A stretch of DNA of 64,000 nt, from NCBI GenBank assembly GCA_015233015.1, contig JADFYO010000010.1, positions 1 to 64,000 on the forward strand, written 5' to 3'. The notes below the pieces were generated by a model, which was not told where the DNA came from, did no database searches, and saw nothing but the letters and a program-made list of their open reading frames with translations. Origin of the DNA: Nitrospirota bacterium (GTDB lineage: Bacteria > Nitrospirota > Thermodesulfovibrionia > Thermodesulfovibrionales > Magnetobacteriaceae). The translations under genes were made by a program, and so were the position numbers. Shown here one piece after another: positions 8,925 to 19,932 of this stretch (position 1 is its first letter; each line of letters starts with the position of its first letter).

Positions 8925-11783
8925 TTATTGCCAGCTGACCCCTAAAGCATACGAAGTACCGTTATAATAAGTATATAGGTATCCATCTGTCCACGCTACG
9001 ACGGCAGCACCATTTGTAAACCACTGGACATAGTATGCGGCTGAACTGGACGTTCCAATATAGATGCTGCCGGATGTTGAGCCAAACCACGAGGCATATT
9101 GATTATAAATTGCGGTAATCTTCGTAGCTGCCTTGCCTAACGATTGCCAGGCCGCCCCTAAACCGGACAACTGGCCATTGTAGTATAAGTATATATTTCC
9201 ATCTGTTGCGGCTACGAGGTAAGCACCGTTGCTATATAACTGGTAATAGGCTATCCATGATGTTCCCGTCTGTATGCCTCCGGATGTTGCGCCAAACCAT
9301 GAGGCGTATTGATTATAGATTGCGGTAAATGCCGCGGAGGCGGCGTCAGAGTCTGAAATTCCCGATGTAAATGCCGCGGTTACGCTTTTAGCCGCCGACA
9401 TTGTTACAGTACAGGAAGAACCGCTTGTCGAATCACACCCTGACCAGCTTGTAAAAGTGGAACCGGATGAGGCCGCTGCCGTAAGCGTTACCGGCGTGCC
9501 TGACGTGTATGAAGCAGTGCCGGTGCTGCCGCTCCATGTGAGAGTTCCGCTTGATGCTGTTACGGTGCCCGTGCCGGTGCCGGATTTAGTTACACTAAGG
9601 GTATATCCGGTCGTGCCTCCTCTAACGGTTAACGTTGCCTGGTTACTGGTCACAGACCCCACTGAATTGCTGACCTGCACTGTAAATACCGTGCCGTTGT
9701 CGGCGGATGTTGTTACAGGCGTTGTATAAGTCGCGCTTGTGGCGCCACTGATGTTCACGCCGTTTTTCTGCCATTGATAAGTCAGAGTTGGTGACCCCGC
9801 TCCGGTTACCCTGAATGTTGCGCTCTGTCCGGCGGACACCGTCACGCTGTACGGCTGCGTTGCAATCGATGCCGAGACTAAACCGCCAGAGACAGCCGGC
9901 GGGTTACTGGAAGAACATCCGGTGAAATTGCAGCCCACTTGCACCGAAGAGGTCATCTCGTTCGCACCCGTTGCCGCCGAACTGTTATTGCTCACAGTGC
10001 AGGATGAGTTATCTACTTCGACAGGAACGAGGACATAGTTGTTAACAATTTGTGTGCTGCCGCAGTTAGAAATGTCTTGGATAAAAATAGAACTTTTTGA
10101 GCTCACATCGATAATGGAATTATTATGAACGTTATTGTTGTTCGGATATGGTTCACTCCCCCCAGTACCATCCGAAAGAACCTGAATACTGTGGAACTGA
10201 TTATTCCAGAAAATATTCTGATCTATCTCGAGACCACCGGCAAACATATCCAGATAAATGCCGACATAACCATAGTTATAAGTTGGCCCGGAATACAGCG
10301 ATTGAGTATATTGAATCCATGATTGAGTATCATGAATCCAGTTGTGGTGAATTCTGACTCCTGTAAGAGGCGGCATGCCTGCGCCGCCGGTATATATAGC
10401 ACCCGCGTCAATCGAAAGCATCATGGCATTGAATAAATTGTTATAGCTAATATCGTTATTGTTGGAATAAGTTTCTGTGCCGTTAGGCCAGTAAGCTTTT
10501 TTAATGAAAATAGAGTCACGTCCACTGGCGTAAATAGTATTGTTTTTAATCGAATGTCCAGTACCTGAAATATTAACGCCGGCGGCGTCGTTTGCCATAT
10601 AATCGATATGATGAATCAAATTATTCTGCACGATATTACTCCTTCCCATTAAAGCGACCCCGTTACCCGCACTGTATGAGATAGTACTGTTTTTCAAGGC
10701 ATTGCCGGTTCCGTTGATAACGATGCCGCTGTCATCAGTATGTGTATCCCAGTAGGAGGTCGGGTAAACAGGATTGGACGTGAGAGTCGTATAATGCGAG
10801 ACGTAAGTTGCAGTGATGCCGTCAACTGTATTGTTCTCGCTTGAAACATTGGTATTGATAGTACCTGCAAACAGATTTAAGTTCTGGATCGTCACATTCG
10901 ATTTTCCGCTCAGGTCAAGGGCGTACAGACGCTGCTTGGCGCGGACATCCAGAGTGTTGGGGTTTACACCTCCAGGAGCCCAGAAATACAGAGTACTGGA
11001 GCTGTTGTCATAATACCATTAGTTCTCTGTATCCAAAGCGCCCAGAGTACCAAACACGTAATAAAAACCTCCGGCAGTGGGGCTGATCATGGGAGGGAAA
11101 GTGGCTCCATCCAAGGTGAAAGCTAGTTGGCTGCTTTGCGACCCGGTTACAGTTCCGGTTTGTGAGGACCAAGGATCTGTGCCGCTCCAAAAATGAACCC
11201 TTGCGCCGGTCCAGTCGATATTCGGCAAATTCGAATCAACAAGTTTCGATGCGGTAGTGCCGGTCTGTGCAGTGGCCCAATTTATGTGGAAAAGATCGTC
11301 GCCGTTGGGCCAACGTGCCTCTGTCATCATCTGCTGTCCAACGAATAATTGATTGGTGTCATAAACGGTAGTACAATTATCACCGTTAGCACAAATCACG
11401 TATTTGATGTTACTCATTCTTGCACTTGCGCTGTAAATCGATCCATGGTACACCTTCCAACCTGTAACAGCATCGGTGCCGTCTATGGTCACTTGTTCAC
11501 TGTTGTAAGAGGTAATCGTTATTCCAGAATTTGGCGTCACTGTTTCGCGGTAGGTTCCGGCGCGAATATAACAAACCGAGCCGCTTGCGGCCGTGGAGGC
11601 GCATTTCTGGATGGTGAGAAAGGGCTGGCTGATTGTGCCTGGGTTAGAATCACTGCCATTGGTGGCTACATAGTAGTTTGCCGCATACGCTGACGCCGCG
11701 AAGCCGCTTAGTATAATAAATAGCACGGCCAGCACGGCTGAAGGAGTAGGGGTGGAACGCTTTATGGGGTTCCTGTCGGCCAC
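8925..11783 (-). pseudogene. Secreted right-handed beta-helix / Ig-like repeat surface protein interrupted by one in-frame stop
   Basis: ORFs 11019..11783 (signal peptide, parallel beta-helix N-terminus) and 8925..10895 (beta-helix plus Ig-like and AIYNQYASWFG repeats) are in the same frame; a single TAA at 11019-11021 lies between DTEN and WYYDNSSSTLYFWAPGGVN. Confidence 0.8.
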
Positions 11784-11923
11784 CAGCGCAGTTTATCATA
11801 AAGTTGACCGATTGTCAAGAATATTTTTGATTCGATGTTTTTGTTGGAAAATATTTTTGTTTGAGCCGGATTTTTTTAACGACCGCCCGTTGATAAAATC
11901 AAAACCGTGTGATAAACTATCAC

Positions 11924-12454
11924 ATGGAGACGCTTATTTCAGATAAAGACTTTGATTTGACAGAAATAATCGATGGGGTAGAGGTTATGGGGCCTAGTCC
12001 GTTTGGAAGGCATCAGGATATTAGTATGAGGATAGTTGATATTATCCTCTATCATTTGAGGAAAAACAGAACGGGGAATTTATATTTTTCCCCGCTTGAC
12101 GTTATTCTCGAAGAAGGTGTGCAGGTATTGCAGCCAGACATCATATTTATAAGGAATGAAAATATGGGTATCTTTCAGGATTATATAAGGGGCGCACCGG
12201 ATATGGTGTGTGAAATAGTCTCTAAGGGATCGGTTACCAAAGATACCGTTACGAAGAAAAAGATCTACGAAAAGTTTGGAGTGGCTGAGTATTGGATTGT
12301 TATACCTGAACTTGAAACCATAGAGGTCTTCACCTTAGAGGGAAATGCCTACGAGGTGTTTTCCATAGCGGAAGGTGGGGGCGTTGTTAAGTCCAGGGTA
12401 ATTGATGGTTTGGAAATAGCAAATAAGGATGTGTTTGGCGACTTCGGTTTCTAA
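11924..12454 (+). CDS. Uma2-family (DUF820) restriction-endonuclease-like protein
   Basis: VLQPDIIFIRNEN...GAPDMVCEIVSKGSVTKDTVTKKKIYEKFGVAEYWIV motif. Confidence 0.85.
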   Translation: METLISDKDFDLTEIIDGVEVMGPSPFGRHQDISMRIVDIILYHLRKNRTGNLYFSPLDVILEEGVQVLQPDIIFIRNENMGIFQDYIRGAPDMVCEIVSKGSVTKDTVTKKKIYEKFGVAEYWIVIPELETIEVFTLEGNAYEVFSIAEGGGVVKSRVIDGLEIANKDVFGDFGF

Positions 12455-12503
12455 GGTTTTTGATGATATAACGCGGCGGGCCGAAGTGGATAAATATTTT
12501 ATT

Positions 12504-12527
12504 TTGCAGTGATTTAAGTTACTGCAA
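12504..12527. promoter_or_regulatory. Inverted repeat TTGCAGT-N10-ACTGCAA upstream of the respiratory operon
   Basis: Perfect 7-bp arms, about 50 nt before the first operon gene. Confidence 0.4.
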
Positions 12528-12575
12528 CGGGGAGGCATGAGATGTTTCAATATGTGAAAAACAGCGAGGTCAGCC

Positions 12576-14387
12576 ATGCCTGAGAAGCCATATAAGGTAG
12601 TAGTACCGGATTACAAATACTGGAGACAAAACGTCAAATGCCAGACCGGCTGCCCTGTGAACACGGACTCAAGGGGATACGTCAGGGCAATTGCCGACGG
12701 TGATTATGAGAGGGCATACTGGATAGCAAGGATACCGAACCCGTTGGCTTCCATATGCGGCAGGGTTTGCGCCGCCCCGTGCGAACTTGCGTGCAGACGT
12801 GGCCTAATTGACGAGGCGGTTTCGATAAGGGCGCTAAAGAGGTTTGTTACCGAAAAATTCGGCGTAGAGGCCAACGCCCCTCAATACAGGGGCGAGCTTC
12901 TTGGCAAATTAAAAGATGAAGGATGTGGCATCACAGGCATAGCCGCGGAGACTGATAAGCCCGTCTCGATAATAGGCGGCGGGCCTGCCGGTCTTGCCTG
13001 TGCGCACGAGCTGGCCCTGATGGGCTACAAGCCGGTGATTTATGAGATGGAAAAGGTAGCGGGCGGGATGTGTGCCGTTGGTGTACCGCCATACCGCCTG
13101 CCCAGGGAATTGCTGCAAGCTGAAATAGATGTAATAAAATTCCTTGGGGCAGAGATAAAGTGCGGCGTACAGATAGGCAAAGACATAGAATTAAAGCAAT
13201 TATACGGCGAATCCGCCGCGGTGCTTCTGGCCGTAGGGGCAAAGAAATCGAAGGTACTGCCGCTTGACCACTGTAATGCCGCCGGCGTTAGCGGGGGTGT
13301 GGATTTTCTGAGAGACGTATTTACGGGAAAGACGGTGAAAGCCGGCCCTAAGGTCGTCGTAGTGGGCGGCGGCAACGTGGCATATGATGTGGCAAGGACT
13401 GCCGTCAGGCAAAAAGGCGTTCAGTCTGTAACCCTTGTCTGCATCGAGCCGGAAGGCCATATGCTTGCCGACAGGGTTGAAGTGGAAGAAGGCGAAGAGG
13501 AAGGCGTAGAAAGGATAAACAGTTTCGGCCCTGACAAGATACACGTAGATGCAACCGGCACCGCAAAAAGCGTAACCTTTAAAAAGGTAATATCCATAAC
13601 CGGCCCTGATGGGCGCTTTAACCCCAGATACGACGAGGATGACAAGATAACACTCGAGGCCGATACGATATTCTTTTCCGTAGGGCAGGCATACGACCTT
13701 TCGTTTCTTGACAACTGCGGCCTCGATGTGGCAATGACACCGCGCTCAACGATAAGCGTGAAAGAGGACAAGGTCTCGACATCGCTGCCCGGACTTTTTG
13801 TCGCGGGGGACTTGGCTTATGGCCCTAAACTGATAATAGACGCAGTGGCTTCGGGAAAGGCGGCGGCGATGGCAATTCACGAGTACATCAGCGCCTCAAA
13901 ACCGGCTCTCAAAATTGATGAGAAGCACACAGTAGTGCCCGGCAACGCGGCTGCCCAGTTCTGGAATTACGAGAAGCTGCCGCGCGAAGAAGCAGGAGCC
14001 TTTGGAACAGAAGCAAGGCTTAGCGATGTATTTACGCCGGTTGAGACAGGCTATGCCAAAGATGAGGCGGAGCGGCAGGGGCAGAGGTGTCTGAACTGCG
14101 CCGTCAATACAATATTTGACGGCAATAAGTGCATACTTTGCGGCGGATGTGCCGACGTATGCCCGGAGTACTGCCTGAAGCTCGTCAGTCTCGATAGGAT
14201 AAGAGGCAGCGAGACGCTTACGGCGCTTTACAGGGCAAGGTACGGGAAAGAACCGGCGGGGGCAGGCAGCGCAATAGTTAAGGACGAGGACAGGTGCATA
14301 AGGTGCAGCCTGTGCGCAAAGCGCTGCCCCGTAGATGCAATAACGATGGAGCGATTTTCATTTAAGGAGGCTTATATCAATGAGTAG
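12576..14387 (+). CDS. GltD-like FAD-dependent NAD(P) oxidoreductase with N-terminal Fe-S region and C-terminal 2x[4Fe-4S] ferredoxin domain
   Basis: [80 protein letters not shown]. Confidence 0.9.
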   Translation: MPEKPYKVVVPDYKYWRQNVKCQTGCPVNTDSRGYVRAIADGDYERAYWIARIPNPLASICGRVCAAPCELACRRGLIDEAVSIRALKRFVTEKFGVEANAPQYRGELLGKLKDEGCGITGIAAETDKPVSIIGGGPAGLACAHELALMGYKPVIYEMEKVAGGMCAVGVPPYRLPRELLQAEIDVIKFLGAEIKCGVQIGKDIELKQLYGESAAVLLAVGAKKSKVLPLDHCNAAGVSGGVDFLRDVFTGKTVKAGPKVVVVGGGNVAYDVARTAVRQKGVQSVTLVCIEPEGHMLADRVEVEEGEEEGVERINSFGPDKIHVDATGTAKSVTFKKVISITGPDGRFNPRYDEDDKITLEADTIFFSVGQAYDLSFLDNCGLDVAMTPRSTISVKEDKVSTSLPGLFVAGDLAYGPKLIIDAVASGKAAAMAIHEYISASKPALKIDEKHTVVPGNAAAQFWNYEKLPREEAGAFGTEARLSDVFTPVETGYAKDEAERQGQRCLNCAVNTIFDGNKCILCGGCADVCPEYCLKLVSLDRIRGSETLTALYRARYGKEPAGAGSAIVKDEDRCIRCSLCAKRCPVDAITMERFSFKEAYINE

Positions 14388-14856
14388 CGAGGCGCAGCAC
14401 AAGGACGGGGTTATATCGAGGCGGGAGTTTTTGAATGTGGCGGCGGCAGGGGCGGCTTTTTTGTCAATAGCGGCTGTGTTTGCCGGATTGTCAAGGTTTT
14501 TAAAGCCAAAGGTGGCGTATGAGGAGGCAACGAAGTTCAAAATTGGAACGGCGGACAACTTCCCCGTGGGGGTTGTTACTAAGTTTGACGAAAACGGGGT
14601 GTTTGTGTTTTCGAGTGAGGATGGGCTCTATGCCATATCCTGCGTGTGTACCCATTTAGGGTGCAGGGTGGCGCTGACAGAGACAGGTTTCGACTGCCCG
14701 TGCCACGGTTCGAAATTCAATAAAAATGGCAAGGTGACCGGCGGACCGGCGCCGAGGGCGCTCCCCTGGCTTCAGATCAGCCGCAGCGTAGATGGAAGCC
14801 TCGAAGTTGACACGGCAAAAGAAGTTTCGGCCGGGACAATATTTAAGATCGCATGA
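14380..14856 (+). CDS. Rieske [2Fe-2S] protein of a cytochrome bc-type complex
   Basis: Tat-like [12 protein letters not shown] anchor; [10 protein letters not shown] and [12 protein letters not shown] Rieske boxes. Confidence 0.94.
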   Translation: MSSEAQHKDGVISRREFLNVAAAGAAFLSIAAVFAGLSRFLKPKVAYEEATKFKIGTADNFPVGVVTKFDENGVFVFSSEDGLYAISCVCTHLGCRVALTETGFDCPCHGSKFNKNGKVTGGPAPRALPWLQISRSVDGSLEVDTAKEVSAGTIFKIA

Positions 14857-14869
14857 TTTTGGAGGGACA

Positions 14870-16426
14870 ATGAGTGAATCAAAAAATTCAGGGATAGGCG
14901 TACTGGCAGATAACCTGAAGTCTGTCTGGGGTTCGTTTGCGGGGTCTTTTTTCAGGGCAGGCAGGCCCGCGTCCGATATGTCAAGGGCTGCCATAATGGT
15001 CAACAACTTCTTCCTGCACATTCACAGCGTAAAGACACATATAAACTCATTGAGACCGGGCTTTACGCTCGGCATGGGGCTTATATCGATGTTTTTGTGC
15101 CTGATAACGGTCGGCTCCGGCGTTGCCCTCATGGTTTATTATAATCCATCTATCGAAAACGCCTATAACAGCGTTAAGGACATTAATTTTGTCGTTTTCG
15201 CGGGCAGGCTTATCAGGAATTCGCATAAGTGGGCTGGAGAGGGGATGATAGTGTTTGTGTTCCTGCACATGGCGAGGGTCTTCTATACGAATTCGTATAA
15301 GAGCGGGCGGGAGTTCAACTGGCTTGTTGGCGTGGTGCTGCTTGGTCTGACCTTCATGTTGAATCTGTCGGGGTATCTGCTGCCGTGGGACCAGCTCTCT
15401 TACTGGGCATTGGTTATTGTGTCCAATATCATGCAATCGCCCAAAGAACTAACGGATTCTCTTGGCTTAACCAAGTATTTCGACGTAGGCGGATTTTCAA
15501 AGGAACTCTTTCTGGCCGGTCTCAAACCGGGCAAGGAGGCGCTGAACAGGGTGTATCTGCTGCATGTGGTGTTCCTGCCGGTAACGCTTATGGTAATCGT
15601 TGGCGTGCACTTCTGGAGGATAAGAAAAGACGGCGGCCTCACAAGGCCGGCCAACTATACGGCAAAATATGAGGATATGAAGTATGTGATAGCGCCAGAT
15701 AAAAAGGGTGGAATATTCACCCCCAACAAGACCTACGGCCTGATGGAACTTGCAAAGGGCAAGACCCCGGCGGTCAACATTGACGTTGAGAACACGGTGT
15801 TGAGCTGGCCTAATCTCCTTGTTGCGGAGGCGGCGGTGTTTATGCTCTGTCTGGCCGGTGTAATCGCGTATTCGTTCTATATCGACGCGCCTCTGAAGGA
15901 ACTGGCCAATCCCCTGATACCTGAGAATCCGGCCAAGGCGCCGTGGTATTTTCTGGGGCTTCAGGAGCTGCTTTCATACTCCGCCTTCATGGGAGGCGTG
16001 GGGCTTCCCACGGTAGCCCTGATGGGACTGGCGCTGATACCGTTTTTGGACAGGGAGACTGACAAGGTTGGCGTATGGTTTTCAGGGAAGCGGGGAAAGG
16101 GTGTTGCCATTGAGGCCCTTATCGTTGGTGTAATCGCCTTAGCAGGCCTTATGGCGTTTGTCATATCCTTCGGCTGGTTCAGGACATGGTGGCCGGATAT
16201 CCCTCAGATAGTGATAACCTTTATAAATCCCGGTGTGATTTGGGTAGGGTTCATGATATTCTGGGCATTGTCGGTAACTGCAAGGACACGCTCGACTAGA
16301 ATGGGCGCAATAGCCTTGTTTACGATGTTCCTGCTCAGCTACCTGATACTGACCTATATAGGGACAGAACTCAGAGGGCCGAACTGGGGCTTTTATTGGT
16401 CAAAGAGCCAGTGGCCGATGCACTAA
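14870..16426 (+). CDS. Cytochrome b (fused cytb6/subunit IV type)
   Basis: NSHKWAGEGMIVFVFLHMARVFYTNSYK heme-ligand helix; LSGYLLPWDQLSYWA; APWYFLGLQELLSYS at the PEWY position; many TM segments. Confidence 0.93.
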   Translation: MSESKNSGIGVLADNLKSVWGSFAGSFFRAGRPASDMSRAAIMVNNFFLHIHSVKTHINSLRPGFTLGMGLISMFLCLITVGSGVALMVYYNPSIENAYNSVKDINFVVFAGRLIRNSHKWAGEGMIVFVFLHMARVFYTNSYKSGREFNWLVGVVLLGLTFMLNLSGYLLPWDQLSYWALVIVSNIMQSPKELTDSLGLTKYFDVGGFSKELFLAGLKPGKEALNRVYLLHVVFLPVTLMVIVGVHFWRIRKDGGLTRPANYTAKYEDMKYVIAPDKKGGIFTPNKTYGLMELAKGKTPAVNIDVENTVLSWPNLLVAEAAVFMLCLAGVIAYSFYIDAPLKELANPLIPENPAKAPWYFLGLQELLSYSAFMGGVGLPTVALMGLALIPFLDRETDKVGVWFSGKRGKGVAIEALIVGVIALAGLMAFVISFGWFRTWWPDIPQIVITFINPGVIWVGFMIFWALSVTARTRSTRMGAIALFTMFLLSYLILTYIGTELRGPNWGFYWSKSQWPMH

Positions 16427-16450
16427 AAATAAATTGGGAGAGTGTTACAT

Positions 16451-19400
16451 ATGAATGACGATAAAAAAGACGAAAAAGGGAAAATATCACGGCGGCAGTT
16501 TCTGACGTTTGCCGGCGGCGGCCTTATGCTCGCAGGCGTAAACGTCAACGTTCTGGGGCTTTTAGAGTCCAACACGTCAAACCCGCTCGAGCAGTATCCA
16601 AACAGGGACTGGGAGAAGGTCTTCAGGAATATATACCAGGAGGACAGCCACTTTCACTTCCTCTGCGCCCCCAACGATACGCACAACTGTCTCCTGAAGG
16701 CGCACATGAAAAACGGCGTAGTAACAAGAATAAGCCCGTCGTATCAATACGGCGAGGCAACGGATTTATACGGCAACAAGGCATCTCACCGCTGGGACCC
16801 GCGCATATGCCAAAAAGGCGTGGGCCTTGTCAGAAGACTCTACGGCGACAGGCGCGTAAAGGGCGCTATGATAAGAAAGGGTTTTAAGGACTGGGTAGAT
16901 AAGGGTTTCCCGCGTGATAAGGAAACGGGGAAACCTCCGGTTGAATATATGAAACGAGGCGACGACAAGTGGCTTAAGATCTCATGGGACGAGATCTATG
17001 ACATCACGGCTAAGGCACTTCGCAACATAGCCGAGACATATTCAGGCGCGCAGGGTACGCAATATCTGAACAAACAGGGCTATGACCCCGCCGTGGTGGA
17101 AGCGACACACGGGGCAGGGGTGCAGACCCTTAAATTCAGAGGCGGCATGGCATTCCTTGGAGCTACCAGAATATTCGGATACTACAGATTTGCCAATATG
17201 CTGGCGCTTCTCGATGCGAAGGTGAGAAATGTCAAACCCGAGGACGCCGTTGGCGCACGCGGCTGGGACAGTTACACGTGGCATACCGATCTGCCGCCCG
17301 GACATCCTATGGTTACCGGAGCGCAGACCAACGAGTTTGAGTTGTTTGCCGTTGAGAGGGCAAAGCTCCTCCTCGTATGGGGACTGAACTGGATAACGAC
17401 GAAGATGCCCGACGCCCATTGGATGACGGAGGCCAGATTAAAAGGCGCTAAGGTGGTGGTGATTACCGTTGAATATCCGGCTACCGCGTGCCGCGCCGAC
17501 GAGGTAATCGTGATAAGGCCGGGCACAGACCCCGCGTTTGCTTTGAGCCTCGCGCAGGTAATCATAAAGGAAAATCTATACGATGTTAATAACATAAAGA
17601 AAAATACAGATCTCCCGTTTCTCGTAAGGCTCGATACCCTCAAACTCCTCCATCCAGAAGATGTAATTCCTGGATATAAGAGGATAAACGCAACAAGAAA
17701 GACCAATGTCATGGGTAAGGATATAAAGCCCCCGCTGATAAAGGAACAGGGAGACCAGTACATAACGGAGGCACTGTTTAACGAATGGCAGGACTTCGTC
17801 GTATGGGATGTAAAGAAAAACGGCCCGGCTGCCATAAACAGGGATGACTTTGGTGATAAGATGCCCGCAGACCCGGCTCTTGAAGGGCTGTTCGATATTA
17901 CTACGGTTGATGGAAAGAAGGTTCAGGTACGTCCCGTATTTGACCTTATGAAGGAATACGTCAACGAAAACTATACCCCTGAACAGGCGGAGACTATAAC
18001 ATGGGCGCCAAAGGACGCGATAATATCCCTCGCCAGACAGATTGCCGCCAACAAAGAACAAACACTGTTTACAACTGGCATGGGGACGAACCAGTATTTT
18101 AATAACGATTTAAAGGACAGGGCGTTATTTTTCCTGTGCGCCCTGACGCGAAACCTCGGCTATCCCGGCGGCAACGTGGGAAGCTATGCCGGCAACTTCA
18201 GAGGGGCAATCATAGGCGGCATACCGACATACGCAATGGAAAACCCGTTTGACCAGGAACTTGACCCGACGAAGAAGTCGAAGCTCAGAAAGTGTCTCAA
18301 GTATGAATCCGCCCACTTTTTCAACAACGGCGACAGGACACTTCGCGTAGGCGGTCATGTGTTTGCCGGCAAGACCCATATGAACACGCCGTCAAAGGTG
18401 ATGATGATAAACAACTCCAACTCACTGATAGGAAACGCCAAGGGCCACTACGACGTGGTATTTAACACGTTGAAGGGTTTTGAGATGGTAACCGTGGCTG
18501 ACTATTGGTGGACTGCCTCGTGCGAGTATGCCGATATAGTGTTTGGCTGCGACGCACCGGCGGAGTTTAAGAAATACGATTTTACTGGTTCCTGCACTAA
18601 TCCTTTTGTTCAGGTATATCCACGCACTCCCCTTCCACGGCTATTCGATACTAAGCCGGACGTAGATATTCTTGCGGGTGTTGCCATTGCGCTTGGTAAA
18701 CAGTTAAATGACAAGAGGTTCGCCGACCACTGGAAGTTCGTAACCGATGACAAGATGGAGGTCTATTCCCAGAGGATAATAAACGCCTCGGCCAATCTTG
18801 CCGGTTATACGATACAGAAGCTCGAAGAGGACGCCAAAAATGGAAAACCGGCGCTGATGAACTGCCGGACGTATCCCAGAATATCCAGCTATGAGCAGGT
18901 TCACGACGGTACGCCGTATTATACGAAATCAGGCAGGCTTGAGTTCTATCGCCACGAAGACGAGTGGATTGCGCACGGCGAAAATATGGTCGTTTACAGA
19001 GAGCCGATAGATGCGACATTCTATGAACCAAACGTCATAGTCGGTAAAAAACATACCGCCATAAGGCCAAAAAAGCCGGAGGACTGGGGGTTTTCATCAA
19101 ATGACCTTTCAACTGATACCAGACAGGTAAGAAACATACAGAAGTCGGGAGAGGAGCTTATGCAGACAAAGCATCCCCTGATGGGCAAGGGTTATAAATT
19201 TATCCTGCATACGCCCAAATACCGCCACGGCGCGCATACCACGCCGTCTGATACCGACCTTGTAGCCGTATGGTTCGGGCCGTTTGCCGATATGTACAGG
19301 CGGGACAAGCGAATCCCATTCGTTACTGAGATGTATGTGGATATAAACCCGCTTGACGCCAAAGAGATAGGCGTCAACGACGGCGACTATGTCCATATTG

Positions 19401-19918
19401 ACGCCGACCCCGACGACCGTCCATACAGAGGGGCAAAAAAGACCGACGAGCATTATAAAGTCGCACGGCTTCTATGCCGGGCGCGCTACTACCCCGGCAC
19501 TCCTCGGGGTGTGACAAGGATGTGGCACAATGTCTATCCTGCAACCATAGGGAGCGTCAAAGGACACGAGACCAGACCGGACGGCCTTGCCAAAAGTCCT
19601 GAGACGAACTATCAGTCATTGTTTCGCTACGGCAGTCACCAGAGCACGACGCGCGCATGGCTGCGGCCAACGCTGCTCACCGATTCCCTTGTGCATAAGG
19701 AGATGTTTGGCCAGACAATCGGAAAGGGGTTTGAACCTGACATCCACTGCGCTAACGGCGCGCCGCGTGAAGGCTTTGTCACAATTCAAAAGGCCGAAGA
19801 CGGCGGCATAGATGCAAAAGGCCCGTGGAGGCCGGTAAAGAGCGGCATTCGCCCTACTATGGAAAGCGAGGCCATGTTAGCGTTTATAAACGGGAAATTT
19901 ATAGCCACTAAAAAATAA
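16451..19918 (+). CDS. nxrA-like: Type II DMSO-reductase-family molybdopterin oxidoreductase, nitrite oxidoreductase/nitrate reductase alpha-like, Tat-exported
   Basis: SRRQFLTFAGGG Tat motif; HFHFLCAPNDTHNC Fe-S ligand region; SYTWHTDLPPGHPMVTGAQTNEFE around the predicted Mo-ligating Asp; adjacent NxrB/NxrC-like genes. Confidence 0.9.
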   Translation: MNDDKKDEKGKISRRQFLTFAGGGLMLAGVNVNVLGLLESNTSNPLEQYPNRDWEKVFRNIYQEDSHFHFLCAPNDTHNCLLKAHMKNGVVTRISPSYQYGEATDLYGNKASHRWDPRICQKGVGLVRRLYGDRRVKGAMIRKGFKDWVDKGFPRDKETGKPPVEYMKRGDDKWLKISWDEIYDITAKALRNIAETYSGAQGTQYLNKQGYDPAVVEATHGAGVQTLKFRGGMAFLGATRIFGYYRFANMLALLDAKVRNVKPEDAVGARGWDSYTWHTDLPPGHPMVTGAQTNEFELFAVERAKLLLVWGLNWITTKMPDAHWMTEARLKGAKVVVITVEYPATACRADEVIVIRPGTDPAFALSLAQVIIKENLYDVNNIKKNTDLPFLVRLDTLKLLHPEDVIPGYKRINATRKTNVMGKDIKPPLIKEQGDQYITEALFNEWQDFVVWDVKKNGPAAINRDDFGDKMPADPALEGLFDITTVDGKKVQVRPVFDLMKEYVNENYTPEQAETITWAPKDAIISLARQIAANKEQTLFTTGMGTNQYFNNDLKDRALFFLCALTRNLGYPGGNVGSYAGNFRGAIIGGIPTYAMENPFDQELDPTKKSKLRKCLKYESAHFFNNGDRTLRVGGHVFAGKTHMNTPSKVMMINNSNSLIGNAKGHYDVVFNTLKGFEMVTVADYWWTASCEYADIVFGCDAPAEFKKYDFTGSCTNPFVQVYPRTPLPRLFDTKPDVDILAGVAIALGKQLNDKRFADHWKFVTDDKMEVYSQRIINASANLAGYTIQKLEEDAKNGKPALMNCRTYPRISSYEQVHDGTPYYTKSGRLEFYRHEDEWIAHGENMVVYREPIDATFYEPNVIVGKKHTAIRPKKPEDWGFSSNDLSTDTRQVRNIQKSGEELMQTKHPLMGKGYKFILHTPKYRHGAHTTPSDTDLVAVWFGPFADMYRRDKRIPFVTEMYVDINPLDAKEIGVNDGDYVHIDADPDDRPYRGAKKTDEHYKVARLLCRARYYPGTPRGVTRMWHNVYPATIGSVKGHETRPDGLAKSPETNYQSLFRYGSHQSTTRAWLRPTLLTDSLVHKEMFGQTIGKGFEPDIHCANGAPREGFVTIQKAEDGGIDAKGPWRPVKSGIRPTMESEAMLAFINGKFIATKK

Positions 19919-19932
19919 GGAGACCAGCCCCG

